Below are positions 15,027 to 20,172 of a DNA stretch of 20,172 nucleotides, in pieces. Each line of letters starts with the position of its first letter. Within the stretch, counting starts at the first letter, position 1. Position numbers and translations under genes: made by a program. The DNA is from Acidimicrobiaceae bacterium. Lineage in GTDB: Bacteria; Actinomycetota; Acidimicrobiia; Acidimicrobiales; Bog-793. The stretch spans positions 1 to 20,172 of the forward strand of contig DAHUZG010000429.1 in NCBI GenBank assembly GCA_027306715.1, given 5' to 3'. The notes under the pieces are model-generated. The model was given only the letters and a program-made list of their open reading frames with translations. It was not told the origin of the DNA and made no database searches.

Positions 15027-15173
15027 GTGAGCGTGCTGCGGCGCACGCAGCTGATCGTCCCGCTCCGAAGGATCGGCGCCCACGACGCGGCCGCCTTCCA
15101 CTGGCTGAGCGGCTTGGGCGGATCCTGGTTCGAGCACTGGGGCCACGCCGCGTCCCTCCAGCCGGTCGAACGG
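15027..15173 (+). pseudogene. Fragment resembling a YcaQ/AlkZ-type winged-helix DNA glycosylase
   Basis: About 49 codons read LIVPLRRIGAHD, then WFEHWGHAASLQPVE (FEHWGHAASL at 15129-15158). YcaQ/AlkZ family proteins (HTH_42) have a closely similar run, with a Y-L-x-L-F-S-R-L-G-x-Y pattern and about 20 residues later a (F/M)EYWxHxA(S/C) block. The upstream QID/QxD catalytic region and everything downstream are missing, so this is an internal scrap, not a functional gene. It happens to be in the same frame as the aspartic-protease-like gene, so automatic callers may fuse the two. The call rests on motif memory only. Confidence 0.5.
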
Positions 15174-15242
15174 TCGGCGGGCCCTCGGTGGTGGTCCCCG
15201 AGACGGCTCGAGGCGACCTCGGCGAGGGCCTCGCGGCGGCGC

Positions 15243-15248
15243 TACGGT
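15243..15248 (+). promoter_or_regulatory. Promoter-like -10 element in front of the dehydrogenase relic
   Basis: TACGGT (TANNNT) is followed by seven bases and ATG 15256, the same layout as at the molybdenum hydroxylase start. If still active, it could now transcribe the downstream aspartic-protease-like gene, whose start lies 40-80 bases further on. Confidence 0.45.
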
Positions 15249-15255
15249 CGAGGCG

Positions 15256-15345
15256 ATGAGGCCGCTCGGAGGGAAGTCGGCGCTGGTCACCGGCGGGTGG
15301 CGCGGCATCGGGCGCGCCCTTTGCGCCGGAGGTGGCCTGCGCTGA
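15256..15345 (+). pseudogene. N-terminal remnant of a short-chain dehydrogenase/reductase (SDR)
   Basis: ATG 15256 opens 29 codons beginning MRPLGGKSALVTGGWRGIGR and ending at TGA 15343-15345. L-x-G-K-x-A-L-V-T-G-G-x-x-G-I-G is the hallmark N-terminus of SDR enzymes: the first beta strand and the TGxxxGIG cofactor loop. After about 22 codons the match stops and no YxxxK catalytic motif is found anywhere downstream, so the remainder of about 230 residues was deleted. It overlaps, in another frame, the start region of the aspartic-protease-like gene. This suggests a deletion joined the SDR 5' end to that gene. Confidence 0.65.
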
Positions 15346-16403
15346 GGCGGGGTGCTGCTGCGGTGACGGTGCTTGTCGCGGCGTGGTCGGCGGCATCGAC
15401 CGCCGCCCTGCTCGGGTCGGGGCTGGCGGCTCGGGGGGCGGCGGGGGCCGGGCCGAAGGCGGCGGCGCGGGGGGCGCCGGGGACCACGGCGGCAACCTGC
15501 GCCCGAGCGACGCGAGCAGGCCCGGCCGGAGCGACGGTGGCGATCCGCTTGCTGCGTCGAGCCCCTGGCGCGGTGGCGCTCGCCGCCGTCTGCCTCGACG
15601 GATCGGGGCCGTACACCTTTGCCGTCGACTCCGGCTCAGGGGCGACGGTCGTCGACTCCGGCATCGCCAGGCAGCTCAACCTCGCCCGGGCCGGTCCGCC
15701 GGGCGAGGCGGAGGGTGTCGGCTGCCAGGTCACGGTCGCGCCCGTGCACCTCTCGAGCTGGTCGGTCGGCGGGGTGGCGCTGGCGCCACAGGACGTCTTC
15801 ACGGCGAGCTTGCCCCTGCTCGCCGGCGGCGTACGCCTTCAGGGAATCCTCGGAGGCGACGTGCTGGCACGTTTCGCTGCGGTGCGGATCGACTACCGCG
15901 CCCGGACGCTGAGCCTCGGAACAGGCGAGGCGCCGCCGTCATCGGCGACCGCCGCAGCGCCGCACGGAGCCGCGCCGAAGCCGCGGCCGGTTTCCCGGCG
16001 GCTGCTGACCACCGTCCGCCTCCGCGCCGCCCTCCAGGTCGCGAGCAGCGCCGGCGGGGTCTCGATCACCACCCGGGTCACGCTCGGCGGGCGGCAGCGG
16101 GCCTTCGTCGTCGACACCGGCGCCGAGATCTCTGCAGTGTCTCCGTCGCTCGTCGATCTCCTCCACCTCACCCCGACGCGGGGGCGGATCTCCCTCCGCG
16201 GCGTCGGCTGCACCGTCACCGCCGCCGAGTTCGCCACCGGCGGCTGGTCGGTCGGGGGCACTCGGCTCGCCTCGCAGCCGGTCGCCGAGCTGCCCCGCAA
16301 CGGCATCCAGGTCGCCGGCCTGCTCGGCTCCGACGTGCTGGCGCGCTTCGGCGCCGTGGTGATCGACTACCGAGCCGCCCAGCTGCTGCTCGAGTCCGGC
16401 TGA
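15321..16403 (+). CDS. Secreted protein with two tandem aspartic-protease-like (retropepsin-fold) domains
   Basis: About 360 residues from TTG 15321; GTG 15297 or GTG 15363 are alternatives, and the start is uncertain. MRRRWPALRRG precedes a hydrophobic signal-like helix (residues about 12-37), then an Ala/Gly-rich linker. Two homologous halves follow. Half 1 has AVDSGSGATVVDSG with D103, then GVGCQVT, SWSVGG and GILGGDVLARFAAVRIDYRA. Half 2 has VVDTGAEISAVSP with D265, then GVGCTVT, GWSVGG and GLLGSDVLARFGAVVIDYRA. Each half thus has the D-(S/T)-G active-site loop and the later hydrophobic-hydrophobic-G strand of retropepsin-like proteases. Two such lobes in one chain could form one pepsin-like active site, where most bacterial retropepsin-like proteins form it by dimerisation. 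Each half also has one Cys in GVGC, which might bond across lobes outside the cell. Substrate unknown; protease activity is inferred. Confidence 0.78.
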   Translation: MRRRWPALRRGAAAVTVLVAAWSAASTAALLGSGLAARGAAGAGPKAAARGAPGTTAATCARATRAGPAGATVAIRLLRRAPGAVALAAVCLDGSGPYTFAVDSGSGATVVDSGIARQLNLARAGPPGEAEGVGCQVTVAPVHLSSWSVGGVALAPQDVFTASLPLLAGGVRLQGILGGDVLARFAAVRIDYRARTLSLGTGEAPPSSATAAAPHGAAPKPRPVSRRLLTTVRLRAALQVASSAGGVSITTRVTLGGRQRAFVVDTGAEISAVSPSLVDLLHLTPTRGRISLRGVGCTVTAAEFATGGWSVGGTRLASQPVAELPRNGIQVAGLLGSDVLARFGAVVIDYRAAQLLLESG

Positions 16404-16423
16404 GACGGCCGCTGACAGCCGTC
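16404..16423 (+). terminator. Hairpin directly after the aspartic-protease-like gene
   Basis: GACGGC (16404-16409) and GCCGTC (16418-16423) form a 6-base stem with an 8-base loop, beginning one base after the stop codon. There is no T-tract. It precedes the amidohydrolase promoter, so a terminator role fits. Confidence 0.4.
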
Positions 16424-16459
16424 CGGCGGCAGCGCCGCGCCCGTCGGACCCGCGCCCGC

Positions 16460-16489
16460 TTCACAGCGGCGACGCCACATCGGTAGCAT
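16460..16489 (+). promoter_or_regulatory. Sigma-A-type promoter of the amidohydrolase gene
   Basis: TTCACA (16460-16465, five of six bases of TTGACA) and TAGCAT (16484-16489, TANNNT) are separated by 18 bases. This would start transcription near 16496 and give a leader of about 20 bases ahead of ATG 16515. It is the only full -35/-10 pair I can support in the window. Confidence 0.6.
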
Positions 16490-16502
16490 CGGCGTCTCAC
16501 CG

Positions 16503-16509
16503 AAGGGAG
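16503..16509 (+). promoter_or_regulatory. Ribosome binding site of the amidohydrolase gene
   Basis: AAGGGAG lies five bases before ATG 16515 and fixes that start. Confidence 0.7.
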
Positions 16510-16514
16510 CCACC

Positions 16515-17459
16515 ATGCGCCTGATCGCCATCGAGGAGCACTTCAACCTGCCGGAGATCGTCGAGGCGGTGCCGCAGGCGGAGCGGACCCAGGTCGGCCC
16601 GGCGCTCTACGACATCGACGACGACCGCCTGGCGAGCATGGACTCCGCCGGCATCGACGTCCAGGTTCTCTCCTCCTCGAGCACGTCAGTGCAGTACTTC
16701 GAGCCCGCCCGCTCGGTCTCGCTCGCCCGGAAGGTCAACGACCACCTCGCCGAGGCGGTCGCCCGCCATCCGGACCGTTTCTACGGCTTCGCCACGCTGC
16801 CGATGCCCGATCCCGGGGCGGCGGTGGTCGAGCTCGAGCGTTGCGTGACAGAGCTCGGGTTCAAAGGAGCGATGATCCACGGCCACACGAACGGCAGGTT
16901 CCTTGACCAGAAGGACTTCTGGCCCGTGCTCGAGGCTGCCGAGGCGCTCGACGTGCCGATCTACCTGCACCCGACCTTCCCGCCGAAGCCGGTGTACGAC
17001 AGCTACTACGGCGACCTCGACCCGCCGCTCGCCTTCGCCCTCTCGGGCTCGGCGTGGGGTTGGCACGTCGATGCCGGGATGCACGTGCTGCGGCTCGTCG
17101 TCACCGGGGTCTTCGACCGCTTCCCGCGCCTCAAGCTCGTCGTCGGGCACATGGGCGAGGCCCTCCCGTTCAACCTCGCCCGCAGCCAGAACGTCCTCGG
17201 CCGGGTGACCGGGCACCTCGATCGGAAGGTGAGCGAGTACCTGCTCGAGAACGTGTGGATCACGACGAGCGCCTATTTCACGATTCCTCCCCTGCTCTGC
17301 GCTTTGATGGTGTTCGGCGCCGACCGGATCATCTTCTCCGTCGACTACCCCTACGCCAGCAACGAGGCCGGCAGGAAGTTCTTCGACCAGATCCCGCTCA
17401 GCCCCGCAGACCGGGAGAAGATCGCCCACGGCAACGTCGAGGCGCTGCTCAAGCTCTGA
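16515..17459 (+). CDS. Amidohydrolase-2 family protein, resembling hydroxybenzoate/resorcylate decarboxylases
   Basis: 314-residue TIM-barrel metalloenzyme of the ACMSD-like branch of the amidohydrolase superfamily. Many members decarboxylate aromatic acids without cofactors other than a metal. Seen: the N-terminal strand IAIEEHF (residues 4-10), where E8 is the usual first metal ligand of the decarboxylase branch, FYGFATLPMPDP (89-100), GFKGAMIHG (115-123), H152 (IYLHPTFPP), H212 (VVGHMGEALPF) and D277 (FSVDYPY). These match the Glu, His, His, Asp metal and catalytic set. EEHF at the N-terminus and SVDYPY near the end are typical of 2,3-dihydroxybenzoate or gamma-resorcylate decarboxylases, but substrate cannot be fixed from sequence. 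It is transcribed alone from its own promoter. The cupin and dioxygenase genes further right are on the other strand. Confidence 0.9.
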   Translation: MRLIAIEEHFNLPEIVEAVPQAERTQVGPALYDIDDDRLASMDSAGIDVQVLSSSSTSVQYFEPARSVSLARKVNDHLAEAVARHPDRFYGFATLPMPDPGAAVVELERCVTELGFKGAMIHGHTNGRFLDQKDFWPVLEAAEALDVPIYLHPTFPPKPVYDSYYGDLDPPLAFALSGSAWGWHVDAGMHVLRLVVTGVFDRFPRLKLVVGHMGEALPFNLARSQNVLGRVTGHLDRKVSEYLLENVWITTSAYFTIPPLLCALMVFGADRIIFSVDYPYASNEAGRKFFDQIPLSPADREKIAHGNVEALLKL

Positions 17460-17558
17460 GCCCGGCATCTGGTGGAACGCGATCTGGCGCTCCCGCCTAC
17501 GGAGCCGAGGCGGCCCGAGCCTTGTCCGAAGGACGCCGCGCTGGGTGACGGTGCCGTA

Positions 17559-17585
17559 CGAGCCGGGGACCGCTCCCCCGGTTCG
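17559..17585. terminator. 10-base-pair hairpin between convergent amidohydrolase and PhyH genes
   Basis: CGAGCCGGGG (17559-17568) pairs with CCCCGGTTCG (17576-17585), with one G-U pair and a 7-base loop. It is the strongest stem among the convergent gaps in the window. An extra small stem, CCGCCT/AGGCGG, lies at 17493-17498 and 17508-17513. A bidirectional terminator is likely. Confidence 0.5.
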
Positions 17586-17603
17586 CCGGGCGACGGGGGG
17601 CGG

Positions 17604-18650
17604 CTACCCCGTGACGTCGCCACAGCGGCGGTCGAATTCATCACCGGACCGCTGCTCGGACGCCAGCACCGAGCTGTCGAAAGGGACGATGCGCAGGGGC
17701 ATCGCCCGCCACGCCGTCGCCGGGGACCCGGCTGGAAGGCCGGCGTAGACCTCGTCCCAGGGTTGAGCGGGGTCGTCACGGACGGTGAGCTCGCATACCG
17801 GCTCGGCAGCCGGCTGGCAGCGGAGGTCCACTGACAGCCGGACGCAGCCGGTGCGGTTCGACAGCGCCCGGTGGACGCTCAGCGCGTGGAAGACGACGAC
17901 ATCGCCCGCCTCGAGCCCGGAGCTGCGCCACGCCGAGTCGAGGTCGCCGGCGTCACATGGCAGCACCCGCGCTCGGGGAAGCGGCCGGTAGGGCCTGCGG
18001 CCGAGCAGCTGCGAGCCTTCGGCGACAGCGATCGGTCCGAGCTCGAGCGGGCAGTCGACGAGCGGGAGCCAGGCGACAAGGGCGTTCTCGCTGCCCTGCA
18101 TGCCGAGGTGGTCCTGATGGGGCGGCGTCGGCACGGCGGCGCCCGAAGCGCCGGCGGGAGGGACGACCCGCACGGCGGGGCGTGGGTGAACGAAAAGGTC
18201 CTCGCCCGGCAGGAGCGCCCGGGCGACCCCCACCAGGCGAGGGTGATGGAGCAGCTCGTGCAACGGGCTAAGGGCGAACAGCGCGCGGTAGAGGAGCGGG
18301 TCGACCTCCCGGGTCTGTGAAGCAGAGAGCGGCGCAGCGTCGGAGCTCGCCGGCTGCGCAACGAGCAGGCGGGGGTCCGCAGCTGGCGGCCGGGCAGAGA
18401 GCGGCGCAGGCTCCGGGCGCGACGTCGCCGCAGCCGGCGTTGGTTCGCCCGCCTTCGAAGGTGAGACGATCCCCGCCTCGGCGAGGAGCACCAGCATCGC
18501 CGACCGGAGCGGCGCCAGCGCCTCGGCCGGGAGGAGGTGCCGGAACAGGCAAGCCCCGGCGGCAGCGAAGCGCTCGGCAAGCTCGTGCGGGCGGTCGAGC
18601 ATCGTCGTGGCGTCCTCGAACGGCGGCAGCTGCTCGACGTTCACGTTCAC
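17604..18650 (-). CDS. Phytanoyl-CoA dioxygenase (PhyH) family Fe(II)/2-oxoglutarate oxygenase
   Basis: About 348 residues from GTG 18650; GTG 18644, six bases later, is equally possible. The double-stranded beta-helix core has the iron ligands H178 and D180 in PTPPHQDHLGMQG and the distal His in VVFHALSVHRALSN (H260). R271 in CVRLSVDLR probably binds 2-oxoglutarate. AWLPLVDCPLELGPIAVAEGSQ is the usual PhyH strand pair. Family members hydroxylate lipids or small molecules; the substrate is unknown. A Pro/Ala/Ser-rich stretch at about residues 62-112 interrupts the N-terminal helices and looks disordered. The start region holds three tandem GAACGT hexamers. A longer in-frame extension to 18914 is Arg/Pro-rich and overlaps the upstream cupin gene, so it is rejected. 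The cupin gene is upstream on the same strand about 110 bases away, and the two may be co-transcribed. Confidence 0.85.
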   Translation of the reverse strand: MNVNVEQLPPFEDATTMLDRPHELAERFAAAGACLFRHLLPAEALAPLRSAMLVLLAEAGIVSPSKAGEPTPAAATSRPEPAPLSARPPAADPRLLVAQPASSDAAPLSASQTREVDPLLYRALFALSPLHELLHHPRLVGVARALLPGEDLFVHPRPAVRVVPPAGASGAAVPTPPHQDHLGMQGSENALVAWLPLVDCPLELGPIAVAEGSQLLGRRPYRPLPRARVLPCDAGDLDSAWRSSGLEAGDVVVFHALSVHRALSNRTGCVRLSVDLRCQPAAEPVCELTVRDDPAQPWDEVYAGLPAGSPATAWRAMPLRIVPFDSSVLASEQRSGDEFDRRCGDVTG

Positions 18651-18654
18651 GTTC
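18637..18654. repeat. Three tandem hexamers at the PhyH start
   Basis: On the minus strand GAACGT is repeated three times in a row. This puts two in-frame GTG codons six bases apart at the gene start (18650 and 18644). The unit count could change by slippage and add or remove a start codon. Confidence 0.6.
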
Positions 18655-18759
18655 CCGGCACGGCCCGATCTTGGCACCCCGGCGGAACCCTCGATTGGCC
18701 GGCACCGGCAACGGCCCGCGCTCGGCGGGCGTCGCCGGCCCGGGCGATCACGATTTCGC

Positions 18760-19152
18760 TCAGTCGCCCGGTGGTGCGGCGTAGTCGGCGTCGTCGACCG
18801 GACCGCTCCAATCGGTCGTGCCGAGCGAGATCGCGGTGTGGACGACATAGGAATCAGGTGATGCCCCGTGCCAGTGCCGCTCTCCCGGCCCGGCCCAGAC
18901 GGTGTCGCCGCCACGGATCGTCCGCGCCTGCTCCCCCTCGGACTGGACGAGCCCGCGGCCGGCGAGGACGACGAGCACCTGGCCCCGCTCGTGGCTGTGC
19001 CAGTGAGTGCGAGCCGACGGAGTGAAGCTCACGTTGTTGACCGAGACCCCGCCGGTAGGTGCCATCGCCATGTAGGTGTGGACCTCCCCGGTGAAGTGCG
19101 CGCCGGCGTCGATGCTCGAGCCCGGCTGGTCCTTCGGGTTGATCAGCTGCAC
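18760..19152 (-). CDS. Single-domain cupin protein
   Basis: 130 residues with one conserved beta-barrel cupin domain. Motif 1 is THWHSHERGQVLVVLAGRG (from residue 49), with H52, H54 and Q58 as likely metal ligands. Motif 2 is GGDTVWAGPGERHWHGA, with H93 or H95. The WHSHxxGQ...HWHGA pattern is that of small cupins found with carboxymuconolactone decarboxylase-like proteins and aromatic or quinone catabolism, but alone it does not define a reaction. GTG 19152 is well supported by AGGAG five bases upstream (19158-19162 on the minus strand). It lies between the anti-sigma gene and the PhyH gene, all on the minus strand. Confidence 0.88.
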   Translation of the reverse strand: MQLINPKDQPGSSIDAGAHFTGEVHTYMAMAPTGGVSVNNVSFTPSARTHWHSHERGQVLVVLAGRGLVQSEGEQARTIRGGDTVWAGPGERHWHGASPDSYVVHTAISLGTTDWSGPVDDADYAAPPGD

Positions 19153-19157
19153 AGATG

Positions 19158-19162
19158 CTCCT
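19158..19162 (-). promoter_or_regulatory. Ribosome binding site of the cupin gene
   Basis: AGGAG on the minus strand, five bases before GTG 19152. It supports the GTG start. Confidence 0.7.
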
Positions 19163-19182
19163 CTCGGGGCCGGCGCTCGGTG

Positions 19183-19224
19183 CTGCAGGCCCGCGGCGGC
19201 CGAGCAGGGGCGCCGCTGCTGCAG
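19183..19224 (-). terminator. Two-part hairpin between anti-sigma and cupin genes
   Basis: Outer arms CTGCAG (19183-19188 and 19219-19224) enclose inner arms GCGGCG/CGCCGC (19193-19198 and 19211-19216) with a 12-base loop. It lies in the 132-base gap between the anti-sigma stop and the cupin start. It may be a terminator separating the two units or a stabilising mRNA structure. No T-tract. Confidence 0.4.
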
Positions 19225-19284
19225 TCTGTCACCGCCCCCGTGCAGCTGAGCGATGCGGTCGGTGCAGCTCTCGCCCGCAGCCGC

Positions 19285-20049
19285 TCAGCTCGGCTTTCCA
19301 GCGGGACGGACGGCGACGGGCGCGATCGACGCCGCCGCCAGGACCGCTCCTCCCGGACCGAGGACGAGGGCGCCGGTGACCGTCGCCCTACCGATGCGCA
19401 GCGGGCCGGCCCAGTAGCCGCGCCCCCCTGAGAGCCACATCGAGCCGACCACGACCGTCGAGCCGGCGCCGGTGCGGAGCTCGCAAGTGAGCTCGGCGCC
19501 GGCAGCTGCTCCCCTCACGTGCGAGATCGCCATCGAGATCCAGGGCTGGTCGCCGCCCGAGATGACAACCTGCCCCGCCGGGAGCCCAGCCTCGAGCAGC
19601 TCGGCGGTGACGACCTTCGGCGAGCTGACGGGCCGGGAGCTGACGGGCCGGGAGCCGACGGGCCGGGAGCTGACGGGCGAGCCTGACAGAGCCACCCCGC
19701 CGGCGATAGCCGCCGCAAGGACAGCGGCGGCGGCCGCGGCGATCAGCGGGCGGCCCCGCCACCCACCCCGCCACCCACCCCGGCGCTGCGCCGCCGCGGG
19801 GGGCCCACCTTCCTGCCTCGCTGCGACAAGGGCAGCGACGATCCGTGGCTCGAACTCCGCCGGCGGCTCGACGGGCGGCGCGAGAGCGGCGAGCCGGTCG
19901 GCGACCTCGGCCATCTCGGCGAGCTCCCGGCGGCAGCTGGCGCAACGCTCCAGGTGGGCGAGCGCGCCGGCGCGCTGGCGCGCTTCGGCGACGCCGAGAG
20001 CGAGCTCCTCGAGGTGGTCGAGAACCTGCTCGCACTCGTGCTCAGTCAC
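19285..20049 (-). CDS. Membrane-anchored zinc-binding anti-sigma factor
   Basis: 254 residues from GTG 20049. The N-terminal ZAS domain has C6, H32, C36 and C39 (C-x25-H-x3-C-x2-C), which binds zinc and holds an ECF sigma factor inactive at the membrane. A Gly/Arg/Trp-rich linker (RGGWRGGWRG) leads to one Ala-rich membrane helix at about residues 100-120. Then comes a pentapeptide-type repeat rich in Ser-Arg-Pro-Val, and an outer domain of about 120 residues that resembles the anti-sigma-K C-terminal domain (QPWISMAISH, GSMWLSGGRGYW). The start was chosen because MTEHECEQVLDHL is a normal anti-sigma beginning. GTG 20049 overlaps the sigma stop codon by eight bases, indicating coupled translation. 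The alternative GTG 20085 would add 12 residues. The signal released by the outer domain is unknown. Confidence 0.9.
   Translation of the reverse strand: MTEHECEQVLDHLEELALGVAEARQRAGALAHLERCASCRRELAEMAEVADRLAALAPPVEPPAEFEPRIVAALVAARQEGGPPAAAQRRGGWRGGWRGRPLIAAAAAAVLAAAIAGGVALSGSPVSSRPVGSRPVSSRPVSSPKVVTAELLEAGLPAGQVVISGGDQPWISMAISHVRGAAAGAELTCELRTGAGSTVVVGSMWLSGGRGYWAGPLRIGRATVTGALVLGPGGAVLAAASIAPVAVRPAGKPS
19622..19681. repeat. Four 15-base tandem repeats inside the anti-sigma gene
   Basis: Unit GAGCTGACGGGCCGG runs at 19622-19636 and 19637-19651, with one change at 19652-19666 and a diverged end at 19667-19681. It encodes (on the minus strand) S-S/G-R-P-V units just outside the membrane helix, a flexible stalk. 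The length is a multiple of three, so copy-number changes keep the frame. Confidence 0.9.
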
Positions 20050-20172
20050 CGCTGGCCCCGCTGACGCCGCCGGCCCAGCGGACACCGCGAGCGACCTCCG
20101 CGGCCTCCGGCTCGGCGAGCGCCCGGCGGAGGCGCTGCATCGCCGAGCGGATCCGGGTCTTCGCCGTTCCGA
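20042..20172 (-). CDS. ECF RNA polymerase sigma factor, last 42 residues (5' end outside window)
   Basis: Only the C-terminus is in the window. It reads GTAKTRIRSAMQRLRRALAE, the recognition helix and end of sigma region 4.2 of ECF sigma factors (typical pattern GT(V/A)K(T/S)R(I/L)xxAxxRLRxxL). A short 22-residue tail follows, ending at TGA 20042-20044. It overlaps the start of the anti-sigma gene, the usual arrangement for a sigma/anti-sigma pair. Target promoters cannot be read here. Confidence 0.85.
   Translation of the reverse strand, partial: GTAKTRIRSAMQRLRRALAEPEAAEVARGVRWAGGVSGASGD

Larger units (their letters stand above)
14927..15296. other. 370-base stretch without an intact gene
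   Basis: Between the start of the molybdenum hydroxylase gene (minus) and the aspartic-protease-like gene (plus) no complete gene is visible on either strand. It holds the hydroxylase promoter, a fragment resembling YcaQ/AlkZ proteins (15027-15173), and the promoter and N-terminus of a short-chain dehydrogenase (15243-15345). This looks like a decayed region. Confidence 0.55.

Noticed and set aside
14927..15046. N-terminal extension of the molybdenum hydroxylase to 15046
   Set aside because: The added 40 residues are Gly/Arg/Ala-rich. MSTTVSILGHRVERREDPPLL is a usual start for the family, and a TANNNT element sits seven bases upstream of it.
15027..15320. Reading the aspartic-protease-like protein from GTG 15027 as one 458-residue protein
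   Set aside because: It would place a signal-type helix deep inside the protein and join it to a glycosylase-like scrap. A start at 15297 or 15321 gives a normal exported protein.
18651..18914. N-terminal extension of the PhyH protein to 18914
   Set aside because: It would overlap the cupin coding region and is Arg/Pro/Thr-rich without structure.
19740..19800. CRISPR-like or mobile-element repeat in the CCACCCACCCCG run
   Set aside because: It is a short GC-rich coding repeat giving GGWRGGWRG in the anti-sigma linker. There are no spacers, terminal inverted repeats or transposase.

Overview
The window is about 20 kb of very GC-rich DNA (about 70% or more by eye). Codons end almost always in G or C, and GTG, TTG and possibly CTG starts are common. 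The valyl-tRNA synthetase, the LigC-type ligase, the UbiG-like and PrmC-like methyltransferases and the leaderless-type gene starts all point to Actinomycetota. A lineage near Acidimicrobiia is plausible, but this is inference without a database search. No tRNA, rRNA, CRISPR array, insertion sequence or phage gene was seen. The region reads as chromosomal housekeeping plus accessory metabolism.

Layout, left to right. (1) The C-terminal half of valS runs in from the left edge (+). It is followed by a secreted LolA/LppX-like protein and a large YfhO-family membrane protein, all on +. (2) A TetR-family regulator (-) with an odd low-complexity tail diverges from an ATP-dependent DNA ligase of LigC type (+). 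The ligase overlaps tail to tail with an HHH-PHP phosphoesterase (-), so two probable DNA-repair genes sit back to back. (3) A membrane diguanylate cyclase (+) is followed, with a 4-base CTGA overlap, by a UbiG-like methyltransferase that seems to need a CTG start. (4) On the minus strand lie a CoxL form II-type molybdenum hydroxylase large subunit without its partner subunits, a PrmC-related methyltransferase whose active-site Asn is replaced by Val, and a ComF-type phosphoribosyltransferase. (5) Upstream of the molybdenum hydroxylase is a stretch of about 370 bases without an intact gene. It holds what look like remains of two genes: a YcaQ/AlkZ-like winged-helix protein and the N-terminus of a short-chain dehydrogenase that still has a promoter-like start. 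(6) Next comes a secreted protein made of two tandem aspartic-protease-like domains (+), then an amidohydrolase/decarboxylase (+) with a clear promoter and ribosome binding site. (7) At the right end, on the minus strand, are the last 42 residues of an ECF sigma factor, its overlapping zinc-binding anti-sigma factor, a cupin and a PhyH-family dioxygenase.

Functional links. The sigma/anti-sigma pair is translationally coupled and may control the cupin and PhyH genes downstream on the same strand (inference). The ligase and the HHH-PHP protein suggest a base-excision or gap-repair module. The most notable points are the two-lobed bacterial aspartic-protease-like protein, the CTGA overlap, the Asn-to-Val change in the PrmC relative, the gene relics near 15.1-15.3 kb, and the recurring spacing of TANNNT about 7 bases before ATG, which suggests leaderless transcripts.
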